From assembly GCF_024721975.1 (NCBI RefSeq), contig NZ_JANQBB010000005.1, forward strand, positions 389,793 through 453,792: a stretch of DNA of 64,000 nucleotides, given 5' to 3'. The DNA is from Paenibacillus endoradicis. GTDB lineage: Bacteria > Bacillota > Bacilli > Paenibacillales > Paenibacillaceae. The notes under the pieces are model-generated. The model worked only from the letters and a program-made list of their open reading frames with translations, was not told where the DNA came from and did no database searches. Every line of letters starts with the position of its first letter. Within the stretch, counting starts at the first letter, position 1. The translations under genes were made by a program, and so were the position numbers. Below are positions 52,083 through 61,019 of the stretch, piece by piece.

Positions 52083-52647
52083 AAGGGAAATTAAGTTAAG
52101 TAAATCTCGCTATAGAAGTTAATAATGTTTCATCCAGTTCTTCTTATGAATACCAATATAACGTTGAGTAATGGACGGTTATGCGTGATTAGTAAATTTA
52201 TTAAACAAACGTAATTATTCCGTTTATAGTGTTGATAACCAGTAATATAGTTGGTATGATTTTATCCGCTACTCTTGTAAGTTTTTTTACTTGTTATAGA
52301 ATACTACATCACAACGAGCTACCACTACTTATAATGGGAAATATTAAAAGTTATTGGGGAGTAGTAGTTGCCTAATAATTGTGAATGAAACGTACATATA
52401 ACAAGGGGTTTGAGCTATCATGCAGCATCTGTTGCAGCTATGTTCCTAACAACTGAAACAACTATTGTATATGCTTTTTTGTAATTAATTTCATGAGTTT
52501 ATAGGCTTTGAACTTGTGTTCCATTTCATCACATATTACAATAATCACAGACCAATAAATTGTGGTCATAAAACCTATAAATACCTTGTGAGATGGGAAA
52601 AGTATATAGTTTATAAAAATCCTAAAACCCTTATGGCTCTAAGGAAA
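52083..52647. other. right end of the element, non-coding
   Basis: No gene. CCAATAAATTG (52552), CCTATAAATACC (52574) and TTATAAAAATCC (52611) mirror, in inverted orientation, the ATAAAC repeats and TTTATTGG of the left end. This supports it as the right arm region. Confidence 0.55.
52588..52603 (-). repeat. right arm-type inverted repeat of the element
   Basis: GTGAGATGGGAAAAGT, inverted copy of 28233-28248 with one mismatch. Confidence 0.55.
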
Positions 52648-52763
52648 AACATCGACAGCATTAGCCACCTATTCGGCTATACAGTCAATATTAGCAAGTC
52701 TAAACCGACTAACTCGGAGTTTATTGCAATGGTGGCAGACAAACTAAGGATTGAGCATAAGGT
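52648..52763 (+). repeat. attR: right copy of the spo0A 3'-end repeat
   Basis: Same 116 bp as 28024-28139, with three mismatches, each in the third base of a codon (CAC for CAT, AAA for AAG, CCG for CCA). After GCATAAGGT it continues GGCTTAA, so the displaced original C-terminus would read HKVA. An 84-codon frame runs into it from 52516 but has no ribosome site. Confidence 0.92.
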
Positions 52764-52885
52764 GGCTTAAACCAATTCAATGATTGGGTATGTGTGTGTC
52801 AATATCAAATGCTGGGATGGCTATAAATATCCTTAAACAGCGTTTGTATGCCCATAAACTACTTAGTAATAAAAACAACAAATAC

Positions 52886-52936
52886 CACCCAATTGAAGGT
52901 TTCTATGAACCGTTCAATTGGGTGATATTTTTTTTG
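52886..52936. terminator. hairpin between attR and the SDR gene
   Basis: CACCCAATTGAA and TTCAATTGGGTG, with an inner GGTT/AACC, followed on the plus strand by ATATTTTTTTT. It can stop transcripts from both sides; the minus-strand SDR gene ends 29 nt away. Confidence 0.75.
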
Positions 52937-52964
52937 AATTTTAAGCCGCAATGAGACAATATAT

Positions 52965-53714
52965 TTAAATGGCTGTATACCCACCATCAACTAATAAGCT
53001 AGCACCTGTAATAAACGAAGCATCATCACTAGCAAGGAATAAAACAGCTTTTGCAATTTCTTCAGGTCTACCCAACCGACCAATAGGATGTAAGGAAACT
53101 AATTCGTCTTTTACCTCTTTAGGTAGGCCACCTAACAGTGGAGTGTCAGTATATCCAGGATTAACGGTATTGATACGAATACCTTCCTTGGCATATTCAG
53201 CACTAGCAGTTTGAGTCAGCAGCTTCACTCCACCTTTAGCTGCACTATAAGCTCCAACACCGGCTTTACCAGCTACGCCATGAATAGAATCATTATTTAC
53301 AATAACTCCACGAGAATCCTGTTGTAGCATTTGCTGGATCGCATATTTATTGCAAAGGAATACACCATTCAGATTGATATCAATAATTTTTTTCCATTGC
53401 GAATACTCTGTTTCATGAACGAGAGATGCACCACCAATTCCTGCATTTGCAAATAAAACATCAAGTTTACCGAATTTTTCTACAGTAGCTGTTATTAAGT
53501 TTTTTACATTGTCTTCATCTGTAACATCTGTTTTGAAAAAATAAGATATGTAGCCCTCTTTATTGAGCTGATCAGATAACTGCTGTCCTTTATCAGACAT
53601 ATCAGCAATAACAACCTGTGCACCTTCTTTTATAAATTCCTTAACGGTTGCTTCCCCGATTCCACTTGCTCCTCCAGTTACAATAACTGATTTACCTTCA
53701 AATCGTTTCGTCAT
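52965..53714 (-). CDS. SDR-family NAD(P)-dependent oxidoreductase
   Basis: 249 residues from ATG 53714 with GAGGAGCG upstream. Classical short-chain dehydrogenase: nucleotide-binding TGGASGIGEATV, NAG (FANAGIGG), the catalytic Ser in NNDSIHGVAG, YSAAKGG (Tyr-x-x-x-Lys), and INTVNPGYTDTPLL. It resembles FabG and glucose 1-dehydrogenase types; the substrate cannot be told. First chromosomal gene right of the element. Confidence 0.92.
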   Translation of the reverse strand: MTKRFEGKSVIVTGGASGIGEATVKEFIKEGAQVVIADMSDKGQQLSDQLNKEGYISYFFKTDVTDEDNVKNLITATVEKFGKLDVLFANAGIGGASLVHETEYSQWKKIIDINLNGVFLCNKYAIQQMLQQDSRGVIVNNDSIHGVAGKAGVGAYSAAKGGVKLLTQTASAEYAKEGIRINTVNPGYTDTPLLGGLPKEVKDELVSLHPIGRLGRPEEIAKAVLFLASDDASFITGASLLVDGGYTAI

Positions 53715-54343
53715 GTTTGAACGCTCCTCTGCTAAAATTGAAATATCTATACTTGCTTAATGTGTCATATCATCGTACTAATATACTTAATTTTGAGTTT
53801 TAATTAAAAAGATATCCTCGGTGTCAAATTAAAGTTCGTACATTCTCACTAAAAACTAGGAGTTGCTGTAGAGAACGATTAAGGCGTTCGAACTATTTCC
53901 ACAAATGGTATCGTTAGTATGTATATACAATGGAAACAGTTACTTATAACAAATGTAATGACAATGATTTTTGATGAAATGGCGACTACTTTCAATGCAC
54001 AATTACCTGCTTCAATGCGATAAATATCTATGTGTATCATACCAACTAATACCGTAATTTATTGGGTGTGAAAATCCGATGAAGGACGGTATTTTTTATG
54101 ATTGATTTATAATTTCAATTAGTTAATTTCATAATTTATTGTTCATCAACAATAAATTTCGTAAAACGTTAGCAAATTTTATTCGTGCAACGTTGTTTGA
54201 ATCGCTGTATGATGGTAAACAATGGTGAAAAAATTATCGTGGTATTATGGTTTAAGAATAAATCGGGTAATGACTTTTGCTATTAGGGTGAATGTTGAGC
54301 TTCAACCAGTAGCTTTTCTTAATGCAAGGGAGGGGACGAAACG
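53715..54343. other. intergenic region before the DUF2264 gene
   Basis: About 630 bp. A terminator-like hairpin (ATACCGT / ACGGTAT, then TTTTT) lies at 54049-54097. AACGTTAGC with GCAACGTT around 54166-54194 forms a loose dyad that may be an operator of the next gene. Nothing else is clear. Confidence 0.4.
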
Positions 54344-55516
54344 ATGAAGAATGAAAGTTTAAAAAGTCCGAATAGACGTAAGTATTGGTTTTCTCAATTA
54401 GAGAGATTAGCTTCACCGATATTAGAATCACTTGCAGAAGAAAAACTCAAGGAAAGGATGCCTGTAGAGACGGTACCTGGATATGAGGAAGACCGGGCTT
54501 TATACACTCATTTGGAAGCATTCGGACGCTTGTTATGTGGAATTGCACCTTGGATATCACAGGAGCATAGCGATAAAGAAGAGGAGCAACGCCGCCAATA
54601 TTATGCTCATTTATGCAGGAAGGCATTGGATTCAGCTACGAATTCTAACTCTGCGAATTTTATGAATTTCACAGAGGGTGGACAGCCTATCGTCGACGCA
54701 GCATTTTTGGCACAAGGACTTCTAAGAGGAAAAGGCGAGCTATGGGATAAGCTTGATTCACGGGTGAAACACCAAGTGATTCAATGTATGAAGAGCACAA
54801 GGAGCAGAAAACCTAATCCATCCAATTGGTTATTATTTTCAGCTATTATTGAAGTGTTTCTTTACGTTGCAGGCGAAGAAGATTGGGACCCGATGCGGAT
54901 AGATTATGCATTACTGCAGCATGAGCAATGGTATGTCGGTGACGGAACCTACGGTGATGGTGTGGACTTCCATTGGGATTATTATAACAGTTTCGTTATT
55001 TCTCCAATGTTGGTTGATATTATCGAAGTGATGCACAGTAAAGCTCCCGAATGGGAAAGTTTATATGAACCTATAATGGCTAGAGCTAGACGCTATGGCG
55101 GGGTACTTGAACGATTGGTTGCTCCTGATGGCAGCTTCCCGATTATGGGAAGATCGATGCCATATCGTTGTGGTGCATTCCATGCGCTTGCACAAAGTGC
55201 TTTACTTGAAAGATGGCCGCAGCATGTAGAGCCAGCTCAAATACGTGAAGCGCTTACCGCTGTCATTAGCCGTACATTGGATGCGCCAGAAACGTTTACA
55301 ACCGATGGTTGGTTGCGTATCGGATTATGTGGATCACAGCCACAATTGGCTGAACAATACTTATCGACGGGTAGTTTGTATTTATGTTCCACTGTGTTGC
55401 TACCGCTCGGATTGCCGGAGCAGCATCCGTTTTGGCAGCAACCAGCAATACCGTGGACTTCAGCAGCAGGATGGAGTGGGGCAAATATACCTCTCGATAA
55501 GGCATTGAAAAACTAG
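54344..55516 (+). CDS. DUF2264 protein
   Basis: 390 residues; ATG 54344 follows AAGGGAGGGG. Helical toroid-type DUF2264 protein: LEAFGRLLCGIAPW, PSNWLLFSAIIEVFL, YVGDGTYGDGVDFHWDYYNSF and GSFPIMGRSMPYR. The family is found with polysaccharide-degradation genes and is believed to act on carbohydrates, but activity is not established. Its 3' end is echoed just downstream: TATACCTCTCGATAAGGC occurs at both 55488 and 55548. A terminator follows. Confidence 0.85.
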   Translation: MKNESLKSPNRRKYWFSQLERLASPILESLAEEKLKERMPVETVPGYEEDRALYTHLEAFGRLLCGIAPWISQEHSDKEEEQRRQYYAHLCRKALDSATNSNSANFMNFTEGGQPIVDAAFLAQGLLRGKGELWDKLDSRVKHQVIQCMKSTRSRKPNPSNWLLFSAIIEVFLYVAGEEDWDPMRIDYALLQHEQWYVGDGTYGDGVDFHWDYYNSFVISPMLVDIIEVMHSKAPEWESLYEPIMARARRYGGVLERLVAPDGSFPIMGRSMPYRCGAFHALAQSALLERWPQHVEPAQIREALTAVISRTLDAPETFTTDGWLRIGLCGSQPQLAEQYLSTGSLYLCSTVLLPLGLPEQHPFWQQPAIPWTSAAGWSGANIPLDKALKN

Positions 55517-55671
55517 TAATCATATCGATGAGGTGCTAAAACACGAGTATACCTCTCGATAAGGCGCTTAAAAAGCTTAATCCATTCCATGTGCAATCTG
55601 GAATATGTTAAATAACTGGTTTGCTGAGAGAACTTTTTATCGATAATAATCCTTTAGAGAAGTGAAAGAAT

Positions 55672-55733
55672 AAGAACTGATAGCAAAATTGACTATAGTA
55701 ACGTAGTCAGTTAAGCTGTCGGTTCTTTTTTTG
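55672..55733 (+). terminator. terminator after the DUF2264 gene
   Basis: AAGAACTGATAGC and GCTGTCGGTTCTT with an inner TTGACTA/TAGTCAG stem, followed by TTTTTTT. Confidence 0.8.
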
Positions 55734-55898
55734 TTACATAATCTTATCCGAATGTTTTTACAATTTGCATCGTGAAGTCTTCCTAAATTTGTCATATAAA
55801 AGTAAAAAAAGTTTCAAATTGAACAATTCTAGTTCTTAATAGCAATCGCTATCTTTCTTACAATAGTAGTATAGAAAAGGACGCTGAGGAGGAGAAAC

Positions 55899-56807
55899 AT
55901 GAAACAGAAAGAAAGACGAACCCACTTAAGTATGGGAACAAGGGAGAAAATAGCAGGATACTTATTTGTTGCTCCTTTAATGATCGGGCTGGTTATTTTA
56001 ACATTAATTCCAGTTGTAGCTTCATTATTGCTTAGTTTTACCCACTGGAATTTCGTAGCAGGGATTGGAGCAATTGAGTTCGCGGGTTTTGATAACTTTA
56101 TAAGATTATTTAATGATGATGTATTTATGAAGAGCTTAGTAAATAATTTGTATTTTATACTAACAGTGCCGATTACTATCGGGCTTGCATTGTTAATTGC
56201 TATTTTGATTGATAAGCATGTCTATCTTAAAGATACTTTCAAAGTTATTTATTTTTTACCTTATATTTCAAGTGTTGTAGCAATCGCTATGGTATGGCAG
56301 GTGCTCTTCCATCCATCACTTGGTCCTGTTAATAACTTCTTGATCTCAATAGGAATTGAAAACCCACCGAAATGGCTTGCTGATATTGACTTTGCTTTAC
56401 CATCTTTAATGATGATCCAAATATGGATTCTACTAGGCTATAATATCATTATTTTCATAGCAGGTCTGCAAGGTATTCCGAAGGATTTATATGAAGCTGC
56501 TGATATTGATGGAGCTAACGTATGGAAAAAGTTTTATAACATTACAGTTCCATGTATTTCACCGACGACGTTTTTCTTACTAGTAACAGGAATCATCGGA
56601 ACATTTAAAATTTTCGACTTGATTCAAGTATTAACGCAGGGCGGACCGGCCAATTCAACAACGGTAATTGTGTATGAATTGTACGACACGGCATTTAATC
56701 AACTGAAAACGGGATATGCTTCAAGTATGGCACTAATTCTTTTCGTGATTTGTCTTATTATTACAGGTTTGCAAATGTTGGCACAAAAGAAATGGGTTAA
56801 CTATTAA
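55899..56807 (+). CDS. carbohydrate ABC transporter permease (MalF/UgpA type)
   Basis: 302 residues after GAGGAGGAG. Six membrane segments and the EAA loop EAADIDGANVWKKFYNITVP. N-terminal QKERRTHLSMGTREKIAGY precedes the first helix. With the next gene it forms the membrane channel of a binding-protein-dependent sugar importer. There is no ATPase gene in the cluster, so a shared MsmX-type ATPase elsewhere must drive it. Confidence 0.93.
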   Translation: MKQKERRTHLSMGTREKIAGYLFVAPLMIGLVILTLIPVVASLLLSFTHWNFVAGIGAIEFAGFDNFIRLFNDDVFMKSLVNNLYFILTVPITIGLALLIAILIDKHVYLKDTFKVIYFLPYISSVVAIAMVWQVLFHPSLGPVNNFLISIGIENPPKWLADIDFALPSLMMIQIWILLGYNIIIFIAGLQGIPKDLYEAADIDGANVWKKFYNITVPCISPTTFFLLVTGIIGTFKIFDLIQVLTQGGPANSTTVIVYELYDTAFNQLKTGYASSMALILFVICLIITGLQMLAQKKWVNY

Positions 56808-56830
56808 GCTAGGGTTCGGAGGAATAGATA

Positions 56831-57655
56831 ATGAAAAATGTAAATGTATCAAAAATTGCTTGGACCCTGGCAATGGCATTGCTAGGTATCGTGTTTTTAC
56901 TTCCATTTCTATGGATGCTTTCAACTTCATTTAAGACAGAAGCGGATGTATTTACGTTTCCGATTCAATGGATCCCTCAAAATTGGAATATGATTGAAAA
57001 TTACAAGGAAGTATGGACCGGTGATTTCGTTCAGTACTATTTGAACTCGATCTATATTACACTAGCAACGACCTTTATTAATGTATTTGTATGTGCGCTA
57101 GCAGCCTATGGATTTTCTAAGCTACGTTTCCCAGGTAGAGACGCGATGTTTGTAGTCGTACTTGCATTGTATATGGTACCGCCGCAAGCCTCACTAGTTC
57201 CTCAGTTTTTAATGTTTAACTGGTTGAATTTAATAGATACTCATGCCGGTTTGATATTAATTAATAGTTTTAGTATTATCGGTGCGTTTATGTTAAGACA
57301 GTTCTTCATGGGTGTTAACAATGAGTATCTTGAATCAGCTCGTATGGACGGAGCGGGACATATACGGACATTTTTCCAAATTGCATTCCCGCTTATTCGT
57401 CCAGGTGTAGCGACTTATGCAATACTACGCTTTATATGGACATGGAACGATTATCAATATCCACTTATTTTCATCAAAACAAAAAGTTTATTTACGATTC
57501 AATTAGGGATAAGATTGTTCGGAGACCAGTATGGTGATGTTTACTCGCTTATGATGGCAGGTGCAGTTTCTGCTATTCTACCGTTACTTATCATTTTTGC
57601 AATTGGACAAAAGCAAGTTATTGCAGGTATTTCGGCTGGTGGTGTAAAAGGATAA
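56831..57655 (+). CDS. carbohydrate ABC transporter permease (MalG/UgpE type)
   Basis: 274 residues, 23 nt after the first permease. Six membrane segments, STSFKTEADVFTFP near the N-terminus and the EAA loop ESARMDGAGHIRTFFQIAFP. Forms a heterodimer with the MalF-type permease. The short spacing implies one transcript. Confidence 0.93.
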   Translation: MKNVNVSKIAWTLAMALLGIVFLLPFLWMLSTSFKTEADVFTFPIQWIPQNWNMIENYKEVWTGDFVQYYLNSIYITLATTFINVFVCALAAYGFSKLRFPGRDAMFVVVLALYMVPPQASLVPQFLMFNWLNLIDTHAGLILINSFSIIGAFMLRQFFMGVNNEYLESARMDGAGHIRTFFQIAFPLIRPGVATYAILRFIWTWNDYQYPLIFIKTKSLFTIQLGIRLFGDQYGDVYSLMMAGAVSAILPLLIIFAIGQKQVIAGISAGGVKG

Positions 57656-57728
57656 ATAAAGTCAAAATAGTTTCTCTTCAGTAAAATTTGAGTACTACAG
57701 GTAAAAAAACAGTGTGTTAGGATAATAT

Positions 57729-57742
57729 TGTAAGCATTTACA
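57729..57742 (+). promoter_or_regulatory. cre-like catabolite site
   Basis: TGTAAGCATTTACA matches the CcpA consensus TGWAANCGNTNWCA at 13 of 14 positions (A in place of the central G). It lies 26-39 nt before the binding-protein ATG. CcpA control of the binding protein is therefore likely. Confidence 0.55.
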
Positions 57743-57767
57743 TTTATCATTAATTGGAGGGTTTTAG

Positions 57768-59120
57768 ATGAAAAAGAGAAAATTTTCAACAGCATTAATA
57801 GGCTTGACGTTGGTAGCTTCTTTAGCGGCTTGCGGAGGAAATGGTAACAACGCACCGAACGCTACTAATAAGCCTACAGATAATGCTGTAAAGCCAGAAA
57901 AGGAACAAGTAGTTATTAAGTTAAGCACTTGGCAGACTAATGATAAAGCGAAGTGGGATGTCATTATACCAGAATTCGAAAAAGAAAACCCTGGTATTAA
58001 AGTAGAACTTGATTTACTGAATGAAAAAGGTGATTCTGTTGCATCTATGCAAAAGCTGGATTTAATGGCAGCATCGAAAGATCAGTTAGACATTATCGAG
58101 TTACCTTATACAAACTATTCACAGCGTGCAGATATTGGATTACTTGAGCCATTGACAAGCTACATTGAAAAAGATGGTTATAAGTATGAAGACGAATATC
58201 TTGTTGACACAAAAGTAAATGGTGAAATTTATGCACTTCCATCATCCATGCAGCGTTGGTTCGTTCTTTTGAACAAAGATATGTTGGATGAAGCTGGATT
58301 ACCAGTTCCTACAGATTGGACTTGGAAAGAGTTCGAAGATTATGCGAAGCAACTAACTAAAGGTGATGGTGCTACTAAGCGTTATGGCGCATACTTGCAT
58401 AACTGGCCAGATTATTTCCAACTACAATTGATGAGTAAGTCATCTGATAATACATTCCTTAAAGCAGATGGAACTTCGAATGCGTTGGAGCCATTGTTCA
58501 AAGCAAACTTGGAAATGATGAAAAAGATGATGTATGAAGATAAGAGTGCAAACATGTATGAAGATATTATTTCACAAAAGCTTGCATACCGTAATCAATA
58601 TTTCAATGGACTTGCTGCAATGATGCCGATGGGCGATTGGATGGTTGCTGAATCTGGTGGTACTGACGCAATTCCTGCTACGTTTGTAACTGCATTCGCG
58701 CCGATTCCAAAAGTGGATGGCGAAAGCAAGCATTATTCACCAGTACAACCGACTTATATGGGTGTAGCAGCTAAGTCAGAAAACAAAGAAGCAGCATATA
58801 CATTCGTAAGATGGTATACCTCTAAAGGTTTAGAAATCGGAGGACGTGTATTCTCTGGTTGGGCAAAGTCTGATACAAACAAACTTGTTGATACCATCGT
58901 AGCAGGATCTAAAGACCCTTCCAAAATCGATGTAGAATCATTGAAATATACAATGGAAAACACGAATCCAGGTGTTGCTCCGGTTCCAGCGAAGTATGCT
59001 GATGAAGCGAAAAATACAGTTATTCCTGAGGCTGAATTGTATATTTTAGGTAAACAAGATGTGGATACAACGATTGCGAACATTGACAAAAAAATTGCGG
59101 AAATTGTTAAAAATAACTAA
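57768..59120 (+). CDS. extracellular sugar-binding lipoprotein
   Basis: 450 residues after TTGGAGGG. Signal peptide with lipobox LAAC (VASLAACGGN), a Asn/Pro-rich linker, then a family-1 solute-binding fold: QVVIKLSTWQTNDKAKWD, PSSMQRWFVLLNKDMLDEAG, MPMGDWMVAE and a TFVRWYTSKG segment. It captures the sugar outside the cell for the two upstream permeases. Its separate cre-like site and downstream hairpin suggest it may be transcribed at a higher level than the permeases. Confidence 0.93.
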   Translation: MKKRKFSTALIGLTLVASLAACGGNGNNAPNATNKPTDNAVKPEKEQVVIKLSTWQTNDKAKWDVIIPEFEKENPGIKVELDLLNEKGDSVASMQKLDLMAASKDQLDIIELPYTNYSQRADIGLLEPLTSYIEKDGYKYEDEYLVDTKVNGEIYALPSSMQRWFVLLNKDMLDEAGLPVPTDWTWKEFEDYAKQLTKGDGATKRYGAYLHNWPDYFQLQLMSKSSDNTFLKADGTSNALEPLFKANLEMMKKMMYEDKSANMYEDIISQKLAYRNQYFNGLAAMMPMGDWMVAESGGTDAIPATFVTAFAPIPKVDGESKHYSPVQPTYMGVAAKSENKEAAYTFVRWYTSKGLEIGGRVFSGWAKSDTNKLVDTIVAGSKDPSKIDVESLKYTMENTNPGVAPVPAKYADEAKNTVIPEAELYILGKQDVDTTIANIDKKIAEIVKNN

Positions 59121-59170
59121 GCAACAAAATGTTGATGGAGTTTTCGGATGAAGTGAAGTTATAATATGAG

Positions 59171-59214
59171 TTGGGACAGGAAATCGTAAATTTTCCTGTC
59201 CCAATTTCAATTTT
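59171..59214 (+). terminator. terminator after the binding-protein gene
   Basis: TTGGGACAGGAAA pairs with TTTCCTGTCCCAA, then TTTCAATTTT. Confidence 0.8.
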
Positions 59215-59232
59215 GCTAAGGGGACTACACCT

Positions 59233-61002
59233 GTGTTTATTCAAAAATATTCCTTGCGTATGAAATTGGTATGGTCAGCATTGCTATGTATTTTAATTCC
59301 ACTTATTATTATTTATTTTTTCACAAACTATTTTACTAGAGATATTATATTAGAGAAGGCAATATCTAGCGCAGAAAATACGCTAAAAGTAACCAAAACC
59401 GAAATTAATGGTGTTTTTGAACAGACATTAGAATTATCCAACTTCGTGCTGATGAGCAGTGAAATTCGTCAAATGCTCTTAGTTAATCGGGATGAATTAA
59501 ATACGAAGGAAAAAAAACAGGATTATACACTTAGCTATAGTCGGTTATCGGGGACATTAGATGATCTTTTCGCCCCAAAGGATGATTTTTATGTAACTAT
59601 CCTTGGGAAGAACGGGTTTATTTATACTAATTACTCGTACAGTGAATTTAATCCGAACATATTTTACGAAAAAGAATGGTATCCTCTTTTGAAAAATATG
59701 CCGGTCTTTTCTTCTTACTGGCAAGGGGAAAACTTTAATTATAATAAAAATTCCGCTCATTGGATTACAATTGGTCGGCCGATCAAGCGTGGTTTAAATA
59801 ATTCAATTGGTTCAGTAATTGTAAATGTGAACGAACGAATGATTCGATCTCGTCTAGTAAATGATGCTAATCAAACTATGATGTTAATAGATAACGAGGG
59901 TACGGTAATATCTCATGCTGATCCGAAGGAAATAGGCAAGAAGATGTCTTGGTGGTCGAAGGATGGGAACCCACGAACGATAGAAATTGAGCATAAAAAG
60001 TATATTTATGTTGAGCAGTGGCTGGAAAGTAACGATTGGCGTGTTGTTAGCCTAATTCCTTATTCAGCAGCGATATCGAAGAACAACCAAGTATTATTTA
60101 TTAGTTTTATGGTTCAAGCATTATTTTTCACTTTGTTTTTTGTCGTATTAATTATTCTTATCTCAGCCTTAACAAAACCAATTAGGAACTTAAGCAACTT
60201 TGTGACTACCATCGGAGAAGGACAGCTTGATGCTCGCAATGGTATTCGAGGTCCTAATGAAGTCGGCCGTTTGGCTCGGACGATTGATCAAATGCTAGAT
60301 CGTATTCAATCGATGTTCGAGCAAATAGAAAGAGAACAGGCGAAGAAGCGCAAAGCTGAGCTTGAAATGCTCCAATCACAAATTAATCCACATTTCATGT
60401 TTAATTTGTTGAATTCGATTCGTCTCAATATTCTCGTTCAAGGAGATAAAGAGAATGCACAATTAATTAGCTCGCTTTCATCTTTATTACGGATGACTAT
60501 TAATCGTGATAATGAGTTTATCATGCTTCAAGAAGAAGTGAACACGGTAAACCATTATGTGAAATTGATGAATTTTAGACATGCCAATCAAGTTGTGTTG
60601 GAGACTGATTTTGAAGAAGAATGCGGTAAGTTGCTAGTTCCGCGCTTTATGATTCAACCTTTGATTGAAAACGCTATTATTCATGGATTTGAACAATTCG
60701 ATGGTAAAATTGTGATCGCAGCACATTGTACATATAAGGAAGAGGTCCAATACTTGAGTTTATCCGTTCGGGACAATGGAAAAGGAATGTCGAAAGAGAA
60801 GTTGGATAAATTGCGAAAGGTGCGATTTAATATTGAAGAGGAACCGGATGTAGGTGCTGATAAGATCAAAGGCTTCTCGGGGATTGGTGTTAGCAACGTC
60901 GTTCAGCGGCTACAATTAATTCACGGAAGGTTTTTCCGATTCGATATTCAGAGTGAGCCCGATGTGGGCACGGTAATAATAATGGAATTCCCATCAAAAT
61001 AG
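59233..61002 (+). CDS. YesM-type sensor histidine kinase
   Basis: 589 residues from GTG 59233 (CTAAGGGGA upstream). Membrane segments near residues 15-32 and 288-310 flank an extracellular sensor of dCACHE type (FYVTILGKNGFIYTNYS). A HAMP linker (KPIRNLSNFVTTIGEGQLD) leads to the YesM kinase with the phospho-His in QSQINPHFMFNLLNSIRLN (about residue 387), N-box MIQPLIENAIIHGFEQF and G-box VRDNGKGMS. It likely senses the sugar or its binding protein and controls the AraC-type regulator next to it. Confidence 0.94.
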   Translation: MFIQKYSLRMKLVWSALLCILIPLIIIYFFTNYFTRDIILEKAISSAENTLKVTKTEINGVFEQTLELSNFVLMSSEIRQMLLVNRDELNTKEKKQDYTLSYSRLSGTLDDLFAPKDDFYVTILGKNGFIYTNYSYSEFNPNIFYEKEWYPLLKNMPVFSSYWQGENFNYNKNSAHWITIGRPIKRGLNNSIGSVIVNVNERMIRSRLVNDANQTMMLIDNEGTVISHADPKEIGKKMSWWSKDGNPRTIEIEHKKYIYVEQWLESNDWRVVSLIPYSAAISKNNQVLFISFMVQALFFTLFFVVLIILISALTKPIRNLSNFVTTIGEGQLDARNGIRGPNEVGRLARTIDQMLDRIQSMFEQIEREQAKKRKAELEMLQSQINPHFMFNLLNSIRLNILVQGDKENAQLISSLSSLLRMTINRDNEFIMLQEEVNTVNHYVKLMNFRHANQVVLETDFEEECGKLLVPRFMIQPLIENAIIHGFEQFDGKIVIAAHCTYKEEVQYLSLSVRDNGKGMSKEKLDKLRKVRFNIEEEPDVGADKIKGFSGIGVSNVVQRLQLIHGRFFRFDIQSEPDVGTVIIMEFPSK

Positions 61003-61019
61003 AAGGTGAAGTGATCGTT

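Larger units (their letters stand above)
28084..52763. mobile_element. integrated mobile element of about 24.6 kb in the 3' end of spo0A
   Basis: Bounded by the 116-bp direct repeat of the spo0A tail. A tyrosine integrase lies 170 bp inside the left end; inverted 16-bp arm-like repeats sit near each end (28233-28248 and 52588-52603). Contents: integrase, HTH protein, replication genes, serine resolvase, a phage-tail-like protein and several defence-type genes. Gene sizes, AT content and lack of synteny all contrast with the core genes on both sides. No conjugation, capsid or terminase genes were recognised, so a satellite or mobilisable element is likelier than a full prophage or ICE. Confidence 0.9.

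Noticed and set aside
28084..52763. Complete prophage or ICE
   Set aside because: No capsid, portal, terminase, lysis, relaxase or type IV secretion genes are visible; one tail-like gene is not enough.
52516..52770. 84-codon frame ending in a Spo0A-like C-terminus
   Set aside because: No ribosome site; the Spo0A-like part is the displaced attachment-site copy, not a gene.
54160..54200. cre site upstream of the DUF2264 gene
   Set aside because: GTAAAACGTTAGCA lacks the leading TG and has further mismatches to the consensus.
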